A DNA stretch of 64,000 nt from Thermithiobacillus tepidarius DSM 3134 (GCF_000423825.1 NZ_AUIS01000007.1:1-64000); one strand, 5' to 3'. Shown: positions 44,303-53,389, counted from the stretch's first letter. A program made the numbers and translations. The notes: generated by a model from the letters alone, not told the origin.

Positions 44303-46722
44303 CCCTCCTGGCCGCGGGCCTGCCGCGCCTCGAAGTCCAGCACGGCGAGCGTGGTCTTCAGCACGCTGTCCGGATTGAGGCTGATGGAATCGATGCCGGC
44401 CTCGACCAGGTACTGGGCCAGTTCCGGGTAATCGGAGGGCGCCTGGCCGCAGATGCCCGAGTGGCGACCGTTGCGCCGCGCGCCTTCCACGGTCATGCGC
44501 AGCATGGCCAGCACGCCGGGATCACGCTCGTCGAACTCGAAGGCGACCAGCGCCGAGTCGCGGTCGACGCCGAGCACCAGTTGGGTGAGGTCGTTGGAGC
44601 CGATGGAAAAGCCGTCGAAGACCTGGGCAAAGGCATCGATCTGCAACACGTTGTTGGGGATCTCGCACATGACATAGATCTCCAGGCCCTTGTCGCTGCG
44701 CCGCAGGCCGTGCTCGGCCATGGCGGCCACCACCCGCTCGCCCTCCTCCACCCGCCGGCAGAAGGGGATCATGAGCTTGACATTGGCAAGGCCCATCTCC
44801 TCCCGGACGCGCCGCATGGCGGCGCACTCCAGGGCGAAGCCCTCGGCGTAGGCCGGGTGGGTGTAGCGCGAGGCGCCGCGGAAGCCGAGCATGGGATTCT
44901 CCTCGCGCGGCTCGAAGGCACGCCCGCCCAGGAGGCTGGCGTACTCGTTGCTCTTGAAGTCGGACATGCGCACCACGACGGGCTTCGGGTAGAAGGCGGC
45001 GGCGATGGTGCCGACGCCCTCGGCCAGGCGCTCCACGAAAAAGTCCGCCGGCCGCTCGTGATGCCGCGCCAGGGCCAGGATCGCCTCGCGCTCCGCCGGG
45101 TCGGCCACCCGCTCCGGGTGCAGCAGGGCCATGGGATGGGCCTTGATGTAGGCGTTGATGATGAACTCCATGCGCGCCAGCCCCACGCCGTCGTTGGGAA
45201 TGAAGCTGGTCTGGAAGGCCAGCTCGGGGTTGGCGATGTTGATCATGATGCGGGTCTTGGGGCGCTGCAACTGGCTCAGGTCGGTGCGCAGCACCTCGAA
45301 GGGCAGCGCGCCTTCATAGAGCTTGCCCACGTCGCCTTCGGCGCAGGACACCGTCACCGCCTGGCCGCTGCTCACCTTGTCCATCACGCCTTCCACGCCG
45401 ACGATGGCGGGGATGCCCAGCTCGCGCGCGACGATGGCGGCGTGGCAGGTGCGTCCGCCGCGGGCGGTGACGATGGCGGCGGCCTGCTTCATCACCGGCT
45501 CCCAATCCGGGGTGGTGGTGTCCGCCACCAGCACCTCGCCGGGCTGGAAGCGGGCCAGCTCGCCCGGATCAGTGATGACGTGGACCGCGCCCGCGGCAAT
45601 CTTGGTGCCTACCGCGCGCCCGGTGGCCAGCACCGGTCCTTCGCCCCGCAGCACGAACTCCTCGAGCACATCCCCCTGGCGCCGGGACACCACCGTTTCC
45701 GGCCGCGCCTGCACCAGATAGAGCCGGCCGTCGAGGCCGTCCTTGGCCCACTCCACGTCCATGGGCCGGTCGCGGCCGGCTTTGGCGCTGTAATGGGCTT
45801 CCACCTTGATGGCATAGTCGGCCAGTTGCAGCACCTCGGCATCACTGAGGCAGAAGCGCCCCCGCTCCGCCTCGCTGGTGTCCACGTTGCAGGTGCTGGT
45901 CTCCTGGGCGGCGCCGCTGTAGATCATCTTGACCTGCTTGCGGCCCAGGCGCCGCCGCAGCACCGCCCGGTAGCCCTGCTGGAAGGTGGGCTTGTGCACG
46001 TAGAACTCGTCCGGATCCACGGCGCCCTGCACCACGTTCTCACCGAGCCCATAGGCGCCGGTGATGAAGACCACGTCGCGGAAGCCCGACTCGGTGTCCA
46101 GGGAAAACATGACGCCGCTGGATGCCAGGTCGGCGCGCACCATTTTCTGCACGCCGATGGACAGCGCCACCTTGAAGTGGTCGAAGCCCTGATCCATGCG
46201 GTAGGAAATGGCGCGATCGGTGAAGATGCTGGCGAAGCAGCGCCGGCAGGCGTCCAGCAGCATCTCGTCGCCGCTGACGTTGAGATAGGTCTCGTGCTGG
46301 CCGGCGAAGCTGGCGTGCGGCAGGTCCTCGGCGGTGGCGGAACTGCGCACGGCGACGGTCATCTCCGGTCCGTACTCGGCCTGCAGGCGGTGGTAGGCCT
46401 CGAGGATCTCGACCCGCAGCGCGTCGGGCAGGCCGGACTCGTACACGATGCTGCGCGCCGCCTGGGCACGCCGGGCCAGATCGTCCAAGCGGTTCTTGTC
46501 GAAGTCGTCCAGCAAGGCATGCAGCCGCTCCCAAGCGCCGGCCCGGGTCAACATGTCCCGATAGGCCTCGGCGGTGATGGCGAAGCCGTCGGGCACCGGA
46601 ATGCCGAGCGGGGTGAGCTCGCGGTACATCTCGCCGAGGGAGGCGTTCTTGCCGCCCACGCGCGGCACGTCCTCGATGCCCAGTTCACTGAAGAAAAGAA
46701 CGTACTTGCTGGATCGCGACAT
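44299..46722 (-). CDS. ppsA: Phosphoenolpyruvate synthase
   Basis: This 807-aa enzyme converts pyruvate and ATP to PEP, AMP and phosphate. Its three domains are visible: an ATP-grasp N-terminal part (VGGKNASLGEMYRELTPLGI, VRSSATAEDLPHASFAGQHE), the phosphohistidine domain (GGRTCHAAIVARELGIPAIV, with the catalytic His), and the PEP-binding TIM barrel (SDFKSNEYASLLGG, GSNDLTQLVLGVDRDS, CGQAPSD). ATG 46722 (MSRSSKYV) has GGGG five bases ahead; the GTG at 46728 is a weaker choice. In an autotroph it feeds gluconeogenesis and glycogen, fitting the upstream glgA gene. Confidence 0.96.
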   Translation of the reverse strand: MSRSSKYVLFFSELGIEDVPRVGGKNASLGEMYRELTPLGIPVPDGFAITAEAYRDMLTRAGAWERLHALLDDFDKNRLDDLARRAQAARSIVYESGLPDALRVEILEAYHRLQAEYGPEMTVAVRSSATAEDLPHASFAGQHETYLNVSGDEMLLDACRRCFASIFTDRAISYRMDQGFDHFKVALSIGVQKMVRADLASSGVMFSLDTESGFRDVVFITGAYGLGENVVQGAVDPDEFYVHKPTFQQGYRAVLRRRLGRKQVKMIYSGAAQETSTCNVDTSEAERGRFCLSDAEVLQLADYAIKVEAHYSAKAGRDRPMDVEWAKDGLDGRLYLVQARPETVVSRRQGDVLEEFVLRGEGPVLATGRAVGTKIAAGAVHVITDPGELARFQPGEVLVADTTTPDWEPVMKQAAAIVTARGGRTCHAAIVARELGIPAIVGVEGVMDKVSSGQAVTVSCAEGDVGKLYEGALPFEVLRTDLSQLQRPKTRIMINIANPELAFQTSFIPNDGVGLARMEFIINAYIKAHPMALLHPERVADPAEREAILALARHHERPADFFVERLAEGVGTIAAAFYPKPVVVRMSDFKSNEYASLLGGRAFEPREENPMLGFRGASRYTHPAYAEGFALECAAMRRVREEMGLANVKLMIPFCRRVEEGERVVAAMAEHGLRRSDKGLEIYVMCEIPNNVLQIDAFAQVFDGFSIGSNDLTQLVLGVDRDSALVAFEFDERDPGVLAMLRMTVEGARRNGRHSGICGQAPSDYPELAQYLVEAGIDSISLNPDSVLKTTLAVLDFEARQARGQEG

Positions 46723-46816
46723 GGTCACCCCGTTGTCGGTGCGCTGCGGCTCGGCGGGTTCGCGGTGCGCCTGGCGCCGCGTCCCTTCCCTAAGACACGC
46801 GGATGCCGCCGAATGC

Positions 46817-48283
46817 TCAGTGCCGGCGGATTTCCTCGTAGACCTTCACGTATTCCTGGGCTGCCCGCTCCCAGCTGAAGTCCTGGCTCATGCCGTGCTG
46901 CTGCAGTACGCGCCAAGCCTCGGGCTGCCGGTAGCGCTGCCGGGCGCGCCGGAAAGCGGCCAGCAGATCCTCCACCGTCGGCCGGTCGAAGACGAAGCCG
47001 TTGGCCGCGCACACGGCCGGGGACTGGGTGTCGGCGTCCACCACCGTGTCGGCCAACCCGCCCGTGCGCCGCACCAGGGGCGGCGTGCCGTAAGCCAGGC
47101 TGTACATCTGATTGAGGCCGGAGGGCTCGAAGCGGGACGGCATCAGGAAGAGGTCCAGCCCGGCCTCGATACGGTGCGCCAAGCCCTCGTCGTAACCGAT
47201 GCGGACGGCCACTTGCGTCGGATAATCCGCCGCGAAGGACTGGAAGCGCTCTTCCAGCTCGCGCTCACCGCTGCCCAGAAGCGCGAACTGCCCTCCCCCT
47301 GCCAGCATCTCCGGCAGGGCATCGGCCACCAGATCCATGCCCTTTTGCGACACCAGGCGGCTCACCACGCCAAAGAGGAAGGCGTCCGCGTCTTCCGGCA
47401 GCCCCATTTCCCGCTGCAAGGCGCGCTTGCAGCGCGTCTTGCCGGCCAGGTCGCCGGCCTCGTAGCGGGCGGGCAGCTGCGCGTCGCGGGTCGGATTCCA
47501 GGTGCGGGTATCGATGCCGTTCAGGATGCCGCGCAGGTCGCGCGCGCGCTCGCGCAGCAGCCCGTCCAGGCCCATGCCGAATTCCGGCGTCTGGATCTCG
47601 CGGGCGTAGGTGGGACTGACGGTGCTGATGCGGTCGGCGTAGACCAGGCCGGTCTTCATGAAGGAAAACTGGCCGTAGTACTCGGTGCCGTGCAGGTGGA
47701 AATCTGCCGGTGGCAGGCCCAGTCGCTGCACAGCCGCGGCCGGGAAGATGCCTTGGTAGGCCAGGTTGTGCACGGTGAAGAGCGTGCCCGGCCGGCTGGC
47801 GCCGGCGCGCTCCTCCAGCACCAGCAGATACGGCAGCAGCGCGCTCTGCCAATCGTTGGCATGCACCACCTCGGGCCGCCAATCCAGGTTGGCCACCCGT
47901 CCCTGGGCCAGTTCCTGCCCGACCCGGGCCAGCAGAGCGAAGCGCTGGTCGTTGTCGGACCAATCCTGTCCCTGCGGATCCTGGTAGGGACCGCCGGGGC
48001 GCTGGTAATAAGGCGGATAATGCAGCAGATAAATGGGATAACCGCCCTCCGGGGCATCCAGCACGCTCAGCCGGGCCGCTTCCGTCAGCCCGGGCAAGTG
48101 GAGCTGCGCCACCGGCTGCCCCGCGCCGAAATCGGGCGCGATGCTCCCGTAGGCGGGCGTCAGCACCCGCACGTCGTGGCCCAGGTGCCGCAAGGCCGCG
48201 GGCAGCGACTGGGATACATCGCCCAAGCCGCCCGTCTTGGACAGGGGCATGATCTCCGAGGTGACGAACAGAATGCGGGTCAT
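46817..48283 (-). CDS. glgA: Glycogen synthase (ADP-glucose type)
   Basis: This 488-aa GT5 enzyme extends alpha-1,4-glucan from ADP-glucose. It starts MTRILFVTSEIMPLSKTGGL with the KTGGLGDV donor-binding loop, then VHANDWQSALLPYLL, FTVHNLAYQGIFPA and TVSPTYAREIQTPEFGMGLD. The C-terminal half has GVVSRLVSQKGMDLV and the signature FLMPSRFEPSGLNQMYSLAY with the catalytic Glu. It is upstream of ppsA on the same strand, with an 88-bp gap. Together with the debranching enzyme at 25.7 kb it shows a glycogen store. Confidence 0.96.
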   Translation of the reverse strand: MTRILFVTSEIMPLSKTGGLGDVSQSLPAALRHLGHDVRVLTPAYGSIAPDFGAGQPVAQLHLPGLTEAARLSVLDAPEGGYPIYLLHYPPYYQRPGGPYQDPQGQDWSDNDQRFALLARVGQELAQGRVANLDWRPEVVHANDWQSALLPYLLVLEERAGASRPGTLFTVHNLAYQGIFPAAAVQRLGLPPADFHLHGTEYYGQFSFMKTGLVYADRISTVSPTYAREIQTPEFGMGLDGLLRERARDLRGILNGIDTRTWNPTRDAQLPARYEAGDLAGKTRCKRALQREMGLPEDADAFLFGVVSRLVSQKGMDLVADALPEMLAGGGQFALLGSGERELEERFQSFAADYPTQVAVRIGYDEGLAHRIEAGLDLFLMPSRFEPSGLNQMYSLAYGTPPLVRRTGGLADTVVDADTQSPAVCAANGFVFDRPTVEDLLAAFRRARQRYRQPEAWRVLQQHGMSQDFSWERAAQEYVKVYEEIRRH

Positions 48284-48441
48284 AAGCGGGTTGCTTGGCT
48301 TGATGGTTCTTCTTCTTGAACGCCCGAAACAGACGCCGATGCTGCCGCCGGCCTGAAGCGCGGGGCACTCACAGGATTATGAAGAAGGGACCGGGGAACG
48401 GCAATAGCAAGGACGGCGGAGGCGGAACGCCGGGCCGCGCT

Positions 48442-48873
48442 TCAGGCCGGCGTTGCCCAATCGCGTTGCAGGTGCGCCAGAATACCGCTGGCCACTTCGC
48501 CCAATCCCTGCTCGTCGCGGGCGAGATCGGCGAGAATGACGAGTCCCAGCTCGCCGCCCCGCAACGGCCGCAGGTACAGGCGGCCGGCGCCGTAGCGGAT
48601 GGCGACGCTGTGAAGCTCGGTGGTGCCGCCGATCCGCTGCAAGGCGCGCTGGGAAAAAGCCAGCATGCCGGCGGCCAGGCCGGCAAAGTCCTCCTGGGTC
48701 ATGTCGCCCGGCAGCGCCGCCGCCAGCGACACCCCATCGCTGCTGACCAGTGCCAGACCCGACAGTCCGTGCTCGGCCCGGGCTCTGTCCAGCAAGTGCT
48801 GGGCGACGCGCAAGCCGGTGTCGCTGCGCAAGTCGCCGGCACTGGGCAGGTCGGGCATGCATTGTGCCGTCAT
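48442..48873 (-). CDS. Roadblock/LC7-domain protein
   Basis: This 143-aa soluble protein has the Roadblock/LC7 pattern: a helix (RVAQHLLDRARAEHGLSGLA), a strand with LVSSDGVSLAAALP, the long helix LAAGMLAFSQRALQRIG, then TELHSVAIRYGAGRLYLRPL and ELGLVILADLARDEQGLGEV. Bacterial members act as scaffolds or as regulators of small GTPases such as MglA; no GTPase gene is in the window. The ATG overlaps the upstream stop as ATGA, making it the third gene of a coupled module with the STAS protein and the phosphatase. GGAGAAGGCGC precedes the start. Confidence 0.82.
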   Translation of the reverse strand: MTAQCMPDLPSAGDLRSDTGLRVAQHLLDRARAEHGLSGLALVSSDGVSLAAALPGDMTQEDFAGLAAGMLAFSQRALQRIGGTTELHSVAIRYGAGRLYLRPLRGGELGLVILADLARDEQGLGEVASGILAHLQRDWATPA

Positions 48874-50090
48874 GCGCCTTCTCCCAGGGATGCTGCCGGG
48901 CGGGACAGAGCCTCCGGCAGGAATGCCCCGGGGCCGCCGAGCGGCAGGTAGCGCTTGAACAGCGTGGTGAGCATGTCCAGCTCCTCCGGTTCGGGCGCGC
49001 ACCAGCCCGCCAGCTGCATGTCGCGCAACACCTGCCGGCCCTTGTCCTCCTGTGCCATAGTCAGCAGGATCTCCCGCAGGGTTGCCTGCAAAGGCGCGCG
49101 CCCGGGCGCCACGCAGAGCAGGTGGAAAGCAAAGCAGGAGTCGCTTTCATCCAGCAGCCAAGTCGCCGAACGGGTCAGGCCCGACAGGCCGCGGTAGTTT
49201 TCGCTGAGCATGAAGACCAGATCCACTTCGCCCTGCAGCAGCATTTGCAGGGCCTTCATCTCCTGGCCGGCAAAGCGGAACTGTAGCCCGGCGGAATCCA
49301 ACCCGCTCTCGTCCAGCAGAAAGCGCCCCAAGAGATAAACGAAGCTGTTCGGTGTCGCGGCGGCCACCCGCGCGCCGGCGAAGTCGCGCAGGGCCCGGCG
49401 CGGGTCGTCGGCGCGCACGAGAATGCTGACTTCGTCGGTCTGTCCCTGCGGCCGCAGGACCGGCACGAATCCGGCGGACAGCATCAGGGCGCAGGCGTCG
49501 AAGGGCTTGGCGTAGACGATATCCGCCGCAACGCCCTGCTGCGCCGCAGCAATGCCCAGGGCGCCGTGCACCGGCTCGAAGTGGACGGCCCGCTCCAAGC
49601 GCCGCTGCAAGTAGGTATTGAAAAAGTACCAGCCGCTCAACTGCTGGCTGCTTTGCAGACTGACCCGGAAGTGCAGCCTGGCGCCGTCGTCCGCCGCAAC
49701 GGGTGCCGCCACCGGCGCCGTTGCGGACTGGAAGACGGCCGGACCGGCTGGAACAGCGGCTGCGGCCGGCGGACAGCCGCCTTCGGCCAGATAGTGACCC
49801 ATGCCGGTCATCTTGAAGAGCATGCCAACCATGCGATTGGGGTTTTTGACGTGAACGCGGATGCCGCGATCCCGCAGGCTCTCGAAGACCTTCAGAATCT
49901 GCGCCAGCCCCATGGAATTGACCCGCTGGACGGCGGAAAAGTCCAGGATCAGGCAGGCCTGCAGGTCCACTTCCAGCAGACCGGCCAGTACCGGTCCCGC
50001 GTCCACGTCCACCGAACCGCTCAATTGAAAACACGAGGTCTGCGCCTCGCTGGCGGGCTGCGCCGCGAGTGACAGGGATGGGCTAGGCAT
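48870..50090 (-). CDS. STAS domain fused to a PhnD-like binding-protein domain, cytoplasmic
   Basis: This 406-aa protein lacks a signal peptide. Residues 15-105 fit a STAS (anti-sigma antagonist) domain: ACLILDFSAVQRVNSMGLAQ, with Ser 59 where partner-switching proteins are phosphorylated, and GIRVHVKNPNRMVGMLF. After a Pro/Ala linker, residues 138-385 look like a PhnD/type 2 periplasmic-binding fold: GWYFFNTYLQRRLERAV, GVAADIVYAKPFDACAL, VAAATPNSFVYLLGRFLLDE, ALQMLLQGEVDLVFML. That domain is normally outside the membrane; here it appears cytoplasmic. It overlaps the phosphatase gene by eight bases and the Roadblock gene by four. The domain names are recognised by pattern only. Confidence 0.75.
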   Translation of the reverse strand: MPSPSLSLAAQPASEAQTSCFQLSGSVDVDAGPVLAGLLEVDLQACLILDFSAVQRVNSMGLAQILKVFESLRDRGIRVHVKNPNRMVGMLFKMTGMGHYLAEGGCPPAAAAVPAGPAVFQSATAPVAAPVAADDGARLHFRVSLQSSQQLSGWYFFNTYLQRRLERAVHFEPVHGALGIAAAQQGVAADIVYAKPFDACALMLSAGFVPVLRPQGQTDEVSILVRADDPRRALRDFAGARVAAATPNSFVYLLGRFLLDESGLDSAGLQFRFAGQEMKALQMLLQGEVDLVFMLSENYRGLSGLTRSATWLLDESDSCFAFHLLCVAPGRAPLQATLREILLTMAQEDKGRQVLRDMQLAGWCAPEPEELDMLTTLFKRYLPLGGPGAFLPEALSRPAASLGEGA

Positions 50091-52155
50091 GGCTCGGCAC
50101 CTCGTTGACTTCGCTGTGATAGAGAAACTGAAAGCCCGTGTCGGCCTCCGCATCCAAGGGACTGGCCAAGTCCAGGAGGGCGGTGATCTGCGTCCGTCGC
50201 TGGGGATGCACACGGATCTGCAGATAGTCGGCCAGACGCCAGATGAGGTAGAGACCGGCACCGCCCACCCCCGCCTCCAGCCCCTGTCCCGCCAGATGCC
50301 GCACCAGCCGGTTCAGAAAGGTCGCGGGCGTCAGGGTGCCCCAGTCGTCGCTGACCGCGATCCCCAGGCACTGCCCGCCCAGGGCAAGCTCCAGACGCAA
50401 GCTCTCCGTGGCGGCCAGGGTGCGGCGCATGCCCTTGCTGTAGAGGGGGCGCCCCTGGCCGTCGCGCGGCGCGGCGTAAAGGCCGTTTTCCAGCATCTCG
50501 TCCAGAAGCAGCACCACGGTTTCCAGGTGCTCCGCCGTCAGGGCGCCACGCTCCGCCAGCCACGCCTCCGCCTCGCTCATGATGAAGGACTTGTCCTCGC
50601 TGCCGGTGAGATCGAAAGCGCGCCGCTCCCGCGTTGCCGGCAGGAGGCGGTGGAGGTCGTCCGCACCGTCCGACGGCTCCCGGTGCTGGAGCAGGAGCTC
50701 CTCCCAGCCCAGCTGCTGCAAAAAAGCCTGGCGGCGCGGCAGCACCCGCCGGATGCCGTCCCGGCACAGGCGCGGCAGCAGGTCGGCGAAGCAGCTCTCG
50801 GCCAGGAAGACCATGGACTGGCGCGCGATGCGGGGAGAAATGGGCGCCGGATTGACCCGGTAGAAGGCGTCGGCGATGCGGATCAGGTCGCTGCCCGGCT
50901 GCGGGCTCTGCGGTACCGGGCCAGGAACGGCCTCGGGGCGCTCCTGGAAGTCCAGCACGAAGAGGGTGACGTCATCGGCAAAGCTGTCGCCGCCGCAGTG
51001 CACATGCAAGGCATCCAGCACGGCGGCTTTCAACTGCGCAGCCGGTGCCGCGCCGTGCGCGTCGAGCAGCGCCTCCAGGCGCTCGTAGCCAAAGGGCTCA
51101 CCTACAGGCGACTCGGCCTCCACCACGCCGTCCGTGTACAGGAACAGGCGGTCGCCCACCTCGAAATCCACGATCTGGCTGGCGTAGTCGGCCTTGGCCT
51201 CCTTGCCCAGCGGCAGGCCACCCGCCTCCAGCATGGACCAGGTGCCATGTCCGGCACGCCGCAGGTAGGGAAACTGATGGCCCGCATTGGCAAAGCGCAG
51301 CGTGCCGTTGCGGGTGTCCACGCTGGCACAGAAGAGGGTCATGAGCAGGGATTGGCGGGCCGTGGCCAACAGGGTCTGGTTCAGCCGCTCCAGGATTTCC
51401 CGGGGATCGGAGACTCCTTCCGTGGCCAGCAGGTTCACGCCGGCCTTGGCGGCGCTCACCATGGTGCCCGAGGCCACGCCGTGGCCGCTCACGTCGCCCA
51501 CCAGCAGTACAGTCCGGTGCGGCCCGGCGGCGAAGTAGTCGTAGTAGTCGCCGCCCACTTCACTGGAGGTGATCATGTGCGCCTGTCCCGCCAAGCCCGC
51601 CATCCGCATCTCCGGCGGCGGCAGCAGGGTGCGCTGCAGGAGAGCGGCATTGGCCACCTCGCTTTGCAGCCGCCGACTGAGCACCTGCAGGGTATCGATC
51701 AAGCGGGCTTGGCTTTCGGAAATGCTCAGCATCAGGTCGGCCACGGGCACCACCCCCAGGATGCGCCCCTGCGCCTGCACCGGCACGGCTTCCAGCATCA
51801 GCTCCGGATCGTGCTCGAGCAGGTCGCGCAGGACTTGATCCACCCGGCTGTCTGCAGCGGGGCAAAACGGCACGTAGCCGAGCTGCGGCGCATGGGCCAG
51901 CAGATCACGGAGGGTTTTGCGGATGAAGAGCTCCTTGGCATAGGCCCGGCTGAAGTAGTTCAGCAGGGTGCGTCTAGCCAGGAGGTGGAAGCCGGCTTCG
52001 TCGAGCACCGGCAACGCCAACAGAGTCTGCTGGCTGCCGAAGCGCTCCAGCACGGCGGCAACCGGCTCATCGAGATGGGTCGGCTGGATGAAGGTGACCA
52101 GATCCCGCAGGACGGGAACGGCAAACGCGGGACGTCCACCAGCAAGTGCAGCCAA
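50083..52155 (-). CDS. SpoIIE-type PP2C phosphatase fused to a HATPase domain
   Basis: This 690-aa soluble protein has four visible parts. Residues 15-150 look like a CBS-type pair (LLALPVLDEAGFHLLARRTL, ILGVVPVADLML). A short coiled coil at 150-180 (RRLQSEVANAALLQRTLLPP) leads to a SpoIIE/RsbU phosphatase at 185-405. Its metal-site words are GGDYYDYF (Asp 203), GDVSGHGVASG (Asp 221), LYTDGVVEA and DDVTLFVL. The last 150 residues are a GHKL ATPase, with N box DEMLENGLYAAP, SDDWG and GVGGAGLYLIWRLADYL. A phosphatase and an anti-sigma-like kinase in one chain is unusual. The start is TTG 52155 with AAAAGGAC before it. Confidence 0.82.
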   Translation of the reverse strand: MAALAGGRPAFAVPVLRDLVTFIQPTHLDEPVAAVLERFGSQQTLLALPVLDEAGFHLLARRTLLNYFSRAYAKELFIRKTLRDLLAHAPQLGYVPFCPAADSRVDQVLRDLLEHDPELMLEAVPVQAQGRILGVVPVADLMLSISESQARLIDTLQVLSRRLQSEVANAALLQRTLLPPPEMRMAGLAGQAHMITSSEVGGDYYDYFAAGPHRTVLLVGDVSGHGVASGTMVSAAKAGVNLLATEGVSDPREILERLNQTLLATARQSLLMTLFCASVDTRNGTLRFANAGHQFPYLRRAGHGTWSMLEAGGLPLGKEAKADYASQIVDFEVGDRLFLYTDGVVEAESPVGEPFGYERLEALLDAHGAAPAAQLKAAVLDALHVHCGGDSFADDVTLFVLDFQERPEAVPGPVPQSPQPGSDLIRIADAFYRVNPAPISPRIARQSMVFLAESCFADLLPRLCRDGIRRVLPRRQAFLQQLGWEELLLQHREPSDGADDLHRLLPATRERRAFDLTGSEDKSFIMSEAEAWLAERGALTAEHLETVVLLLDEMLENGLYAAPRDGQGRPLYSKGMRRTLAATESLRLELALGGQCLGIAVSDDWGTLTPATFLNRLVRHLAGQGLEAGVGGAGLYLIWRLADYLQIRVHPQRRTQITALLDLASPLDAEADTGFQFLYHSEVNEVPSHA

Positions 52156-52194
52156 AGATTGTGTCCTTTTCCAGAAGGCGTTCTTTTCGAGGGC

Positions 52195-52216
52195 CGCCCA
52201 GGGGCGGCCCTTCTGC
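52195..52216. terminator. Possible terminator between minE and the phosphatase gene
   Basis: GGGCCGCC and GGCGGCCC form a stem with a small loop in the 121-bp gap between minE and the TTG-started phosphatase gene. There is no clean T-run on the minus strand, so it may be weak or only separate the two transcripts partly. Confidence 0.4.
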
Positions 52217-52276
52217 TTCTTCGAGCAGATTCAGCCTAACAGGAAAAGATGACAGTTTGATGAAACCCGGAGCGGG

Positions 52277-52573
52277 TCAGCGGGACGGGCTACGGGCGCC
52301 GCGCCCGTCGGCGCCGTCGCGTCTGTTCAAGGAGACGTTGAGCTCGAAGACCTCCACCGAGCCTTGCTTGGCCAGGTTGATGCTGATGTCGTCCCGGCTC
52401 ACGGGTAGGTAGCGCGCCACCACCTCCAGAATCTCCTGTTGCATGCGCGGGATGAAGTCGGACTCCATGGCCGGACTGCCGACCCCGCGTTCATGCGCCA
52501 GAATAATCTGCAGGCGCTCCTTGGCAATGTTGGCCGATTTCGGCTTTTGGAAAAAGAAATCAAGAATACCCAT
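52277..52573 (-). CDS. minE: Cell division topological specificity factor MinE
   Basis: This 98-aa protein carries the MinD-contacting N-terminal part with KERLQIILAHERG and the C-terminal topological specificity domain (FIPRMQQEILEVVARYLPVS, ISINLAKQGSVEVFELNVSL). The N-terminal MGILDFFF is the membrane-targeting stretch. A short Arg/Gly/Ser tail follows the family domain. The start shares one base with the minD stop. With MinD it produces the pole-to-pole oscillation that keeps division at midcell. Confidence 0.95.
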   Translation of the reverse strand: MGILDFFFQKPKSANIAKERLQIILAHERGVGSPAMESDFIPRMQQEILEVVARYLPVSRDDISINLAKQGSVEVFELNVSLNRRDGADGRGARSPSR

Positions 52574-53382
52574 TATCTGCCCCGCTTGAACAATCGGGCG
52601 AAGAACCCGCCCTCCACGGTCATGAAACGCTGCGGCACATCCTCGCCCAGGTAGCGGGCGACAATGTCCTGGTAGGCCTCGCCGGCCGAGCTCTTGCCGA
52701 GCACCACGGGCTCGCCCGAGTTGGAGGACTGCAGGACGTCCTCCGATTCGGGCACCACGCCCAGCAGCTTGATGCGCAGGGTGTCGAGAATGTCGTCGGC
52801 CGACAGCATCTCGCCCTCGGCTACGCGGCGCGGCTGGTAGCGGGTGACCACCAGATACTCGCGGATGGGTTCCTCGCCCAACTCGGCGCGGCGTGATTTT
52901 GCGGTCAGCAGGCCGATCATGCGGTCGGCGTCGCGCACCGAGGACACTTCCGGGTTGACCACGACGAAGGCATCGTCCGCGTAGTACATGGCGTGCATGG
53001 CACCCTGCTCGATGCCTGCGGGCGAATCGCAGACGATGTAGGCGAACTCCTGGGACAGCTCGTCGATGACCCGGCCGACGCCCTCGATGGTGAGCACGTC
53101 CTTGTTCTTGGTCTGGGAGGCGGGCAGGATGGCCAGATTCTTCTCGCGCTTGTCGCGGATCAGCGCCTGGTGCAGCTTGGCCTCGCCCTGGATCACGTTG
53201 ACGAAGTCATAGACCACCCGCCGCTCGCAGCCCAGCACCAGATCCAGATTGCGCAGGCCGATGTCGAAATCCACCACGCAGGTGGGGTAGCCGCGTGCCG
53301 CCAGGCTGAACGCGATGTTGGCGCTGGTCGTGGTCTTACCGACGCCGCCCTTTCCGGAAGTGACTACGATAACTCTTGCCAT
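52573..53382 (-). CDS. minD: Septum-site-determining ATPase MinD
   Basis: This 269-aa ParA/MinD-family ATPase has the deviant Walker A motif GKGGVGKTTTSANIAFSLAA, the Walker B-like VDFDIGLRNLDLVLG, and DSPAGIEQGAM. The C-terminus ends with an amphipathic membrane-targeting helix (FFARLFKRGR). It lies between minC, seven bases upstream, and minE, in the standard minCDE order. Confidence 0.97.
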   Translation of the reverse strand: MARVIVVTSGKGGVGKTTTSANIAFSLAARGYPTCVVDFDIGLRNLDLVLGCERRVVYDFVNVIQGEAKLHQALIRDKREKNLAILPASQTKNKDVLTIEGVGRVIDELSQEFAYIVCDSPAGIEQGAMHAMYYADDAFVVVNPEVSSVRDADRMIGLLTAKSRRAELGEEPIREYLVVTRYQPRRVAEGEMLSADDILDTLRIKLLGVVPESEDVLQSSNSGEPVVLGKSSAGEAYQDIVARYLGEDVPQRFMTVEGGFFARLFKRGR

Positions 53383-53389
53383 TGGCTAC

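Noticed and set aside
44461-46878. 805-aa open frame on the plus strand
   Set aside because: It is antisense to ppsA, whose motifs are unmistakable. The long frame follows from its codon bias.
50089-52239. 716-aa open frame on the plus strand
   Set aside because: It is antisense to the SpoIIE phosphatase gene, with no ribosome binding site and a Gln/His/Arg-rich composition.
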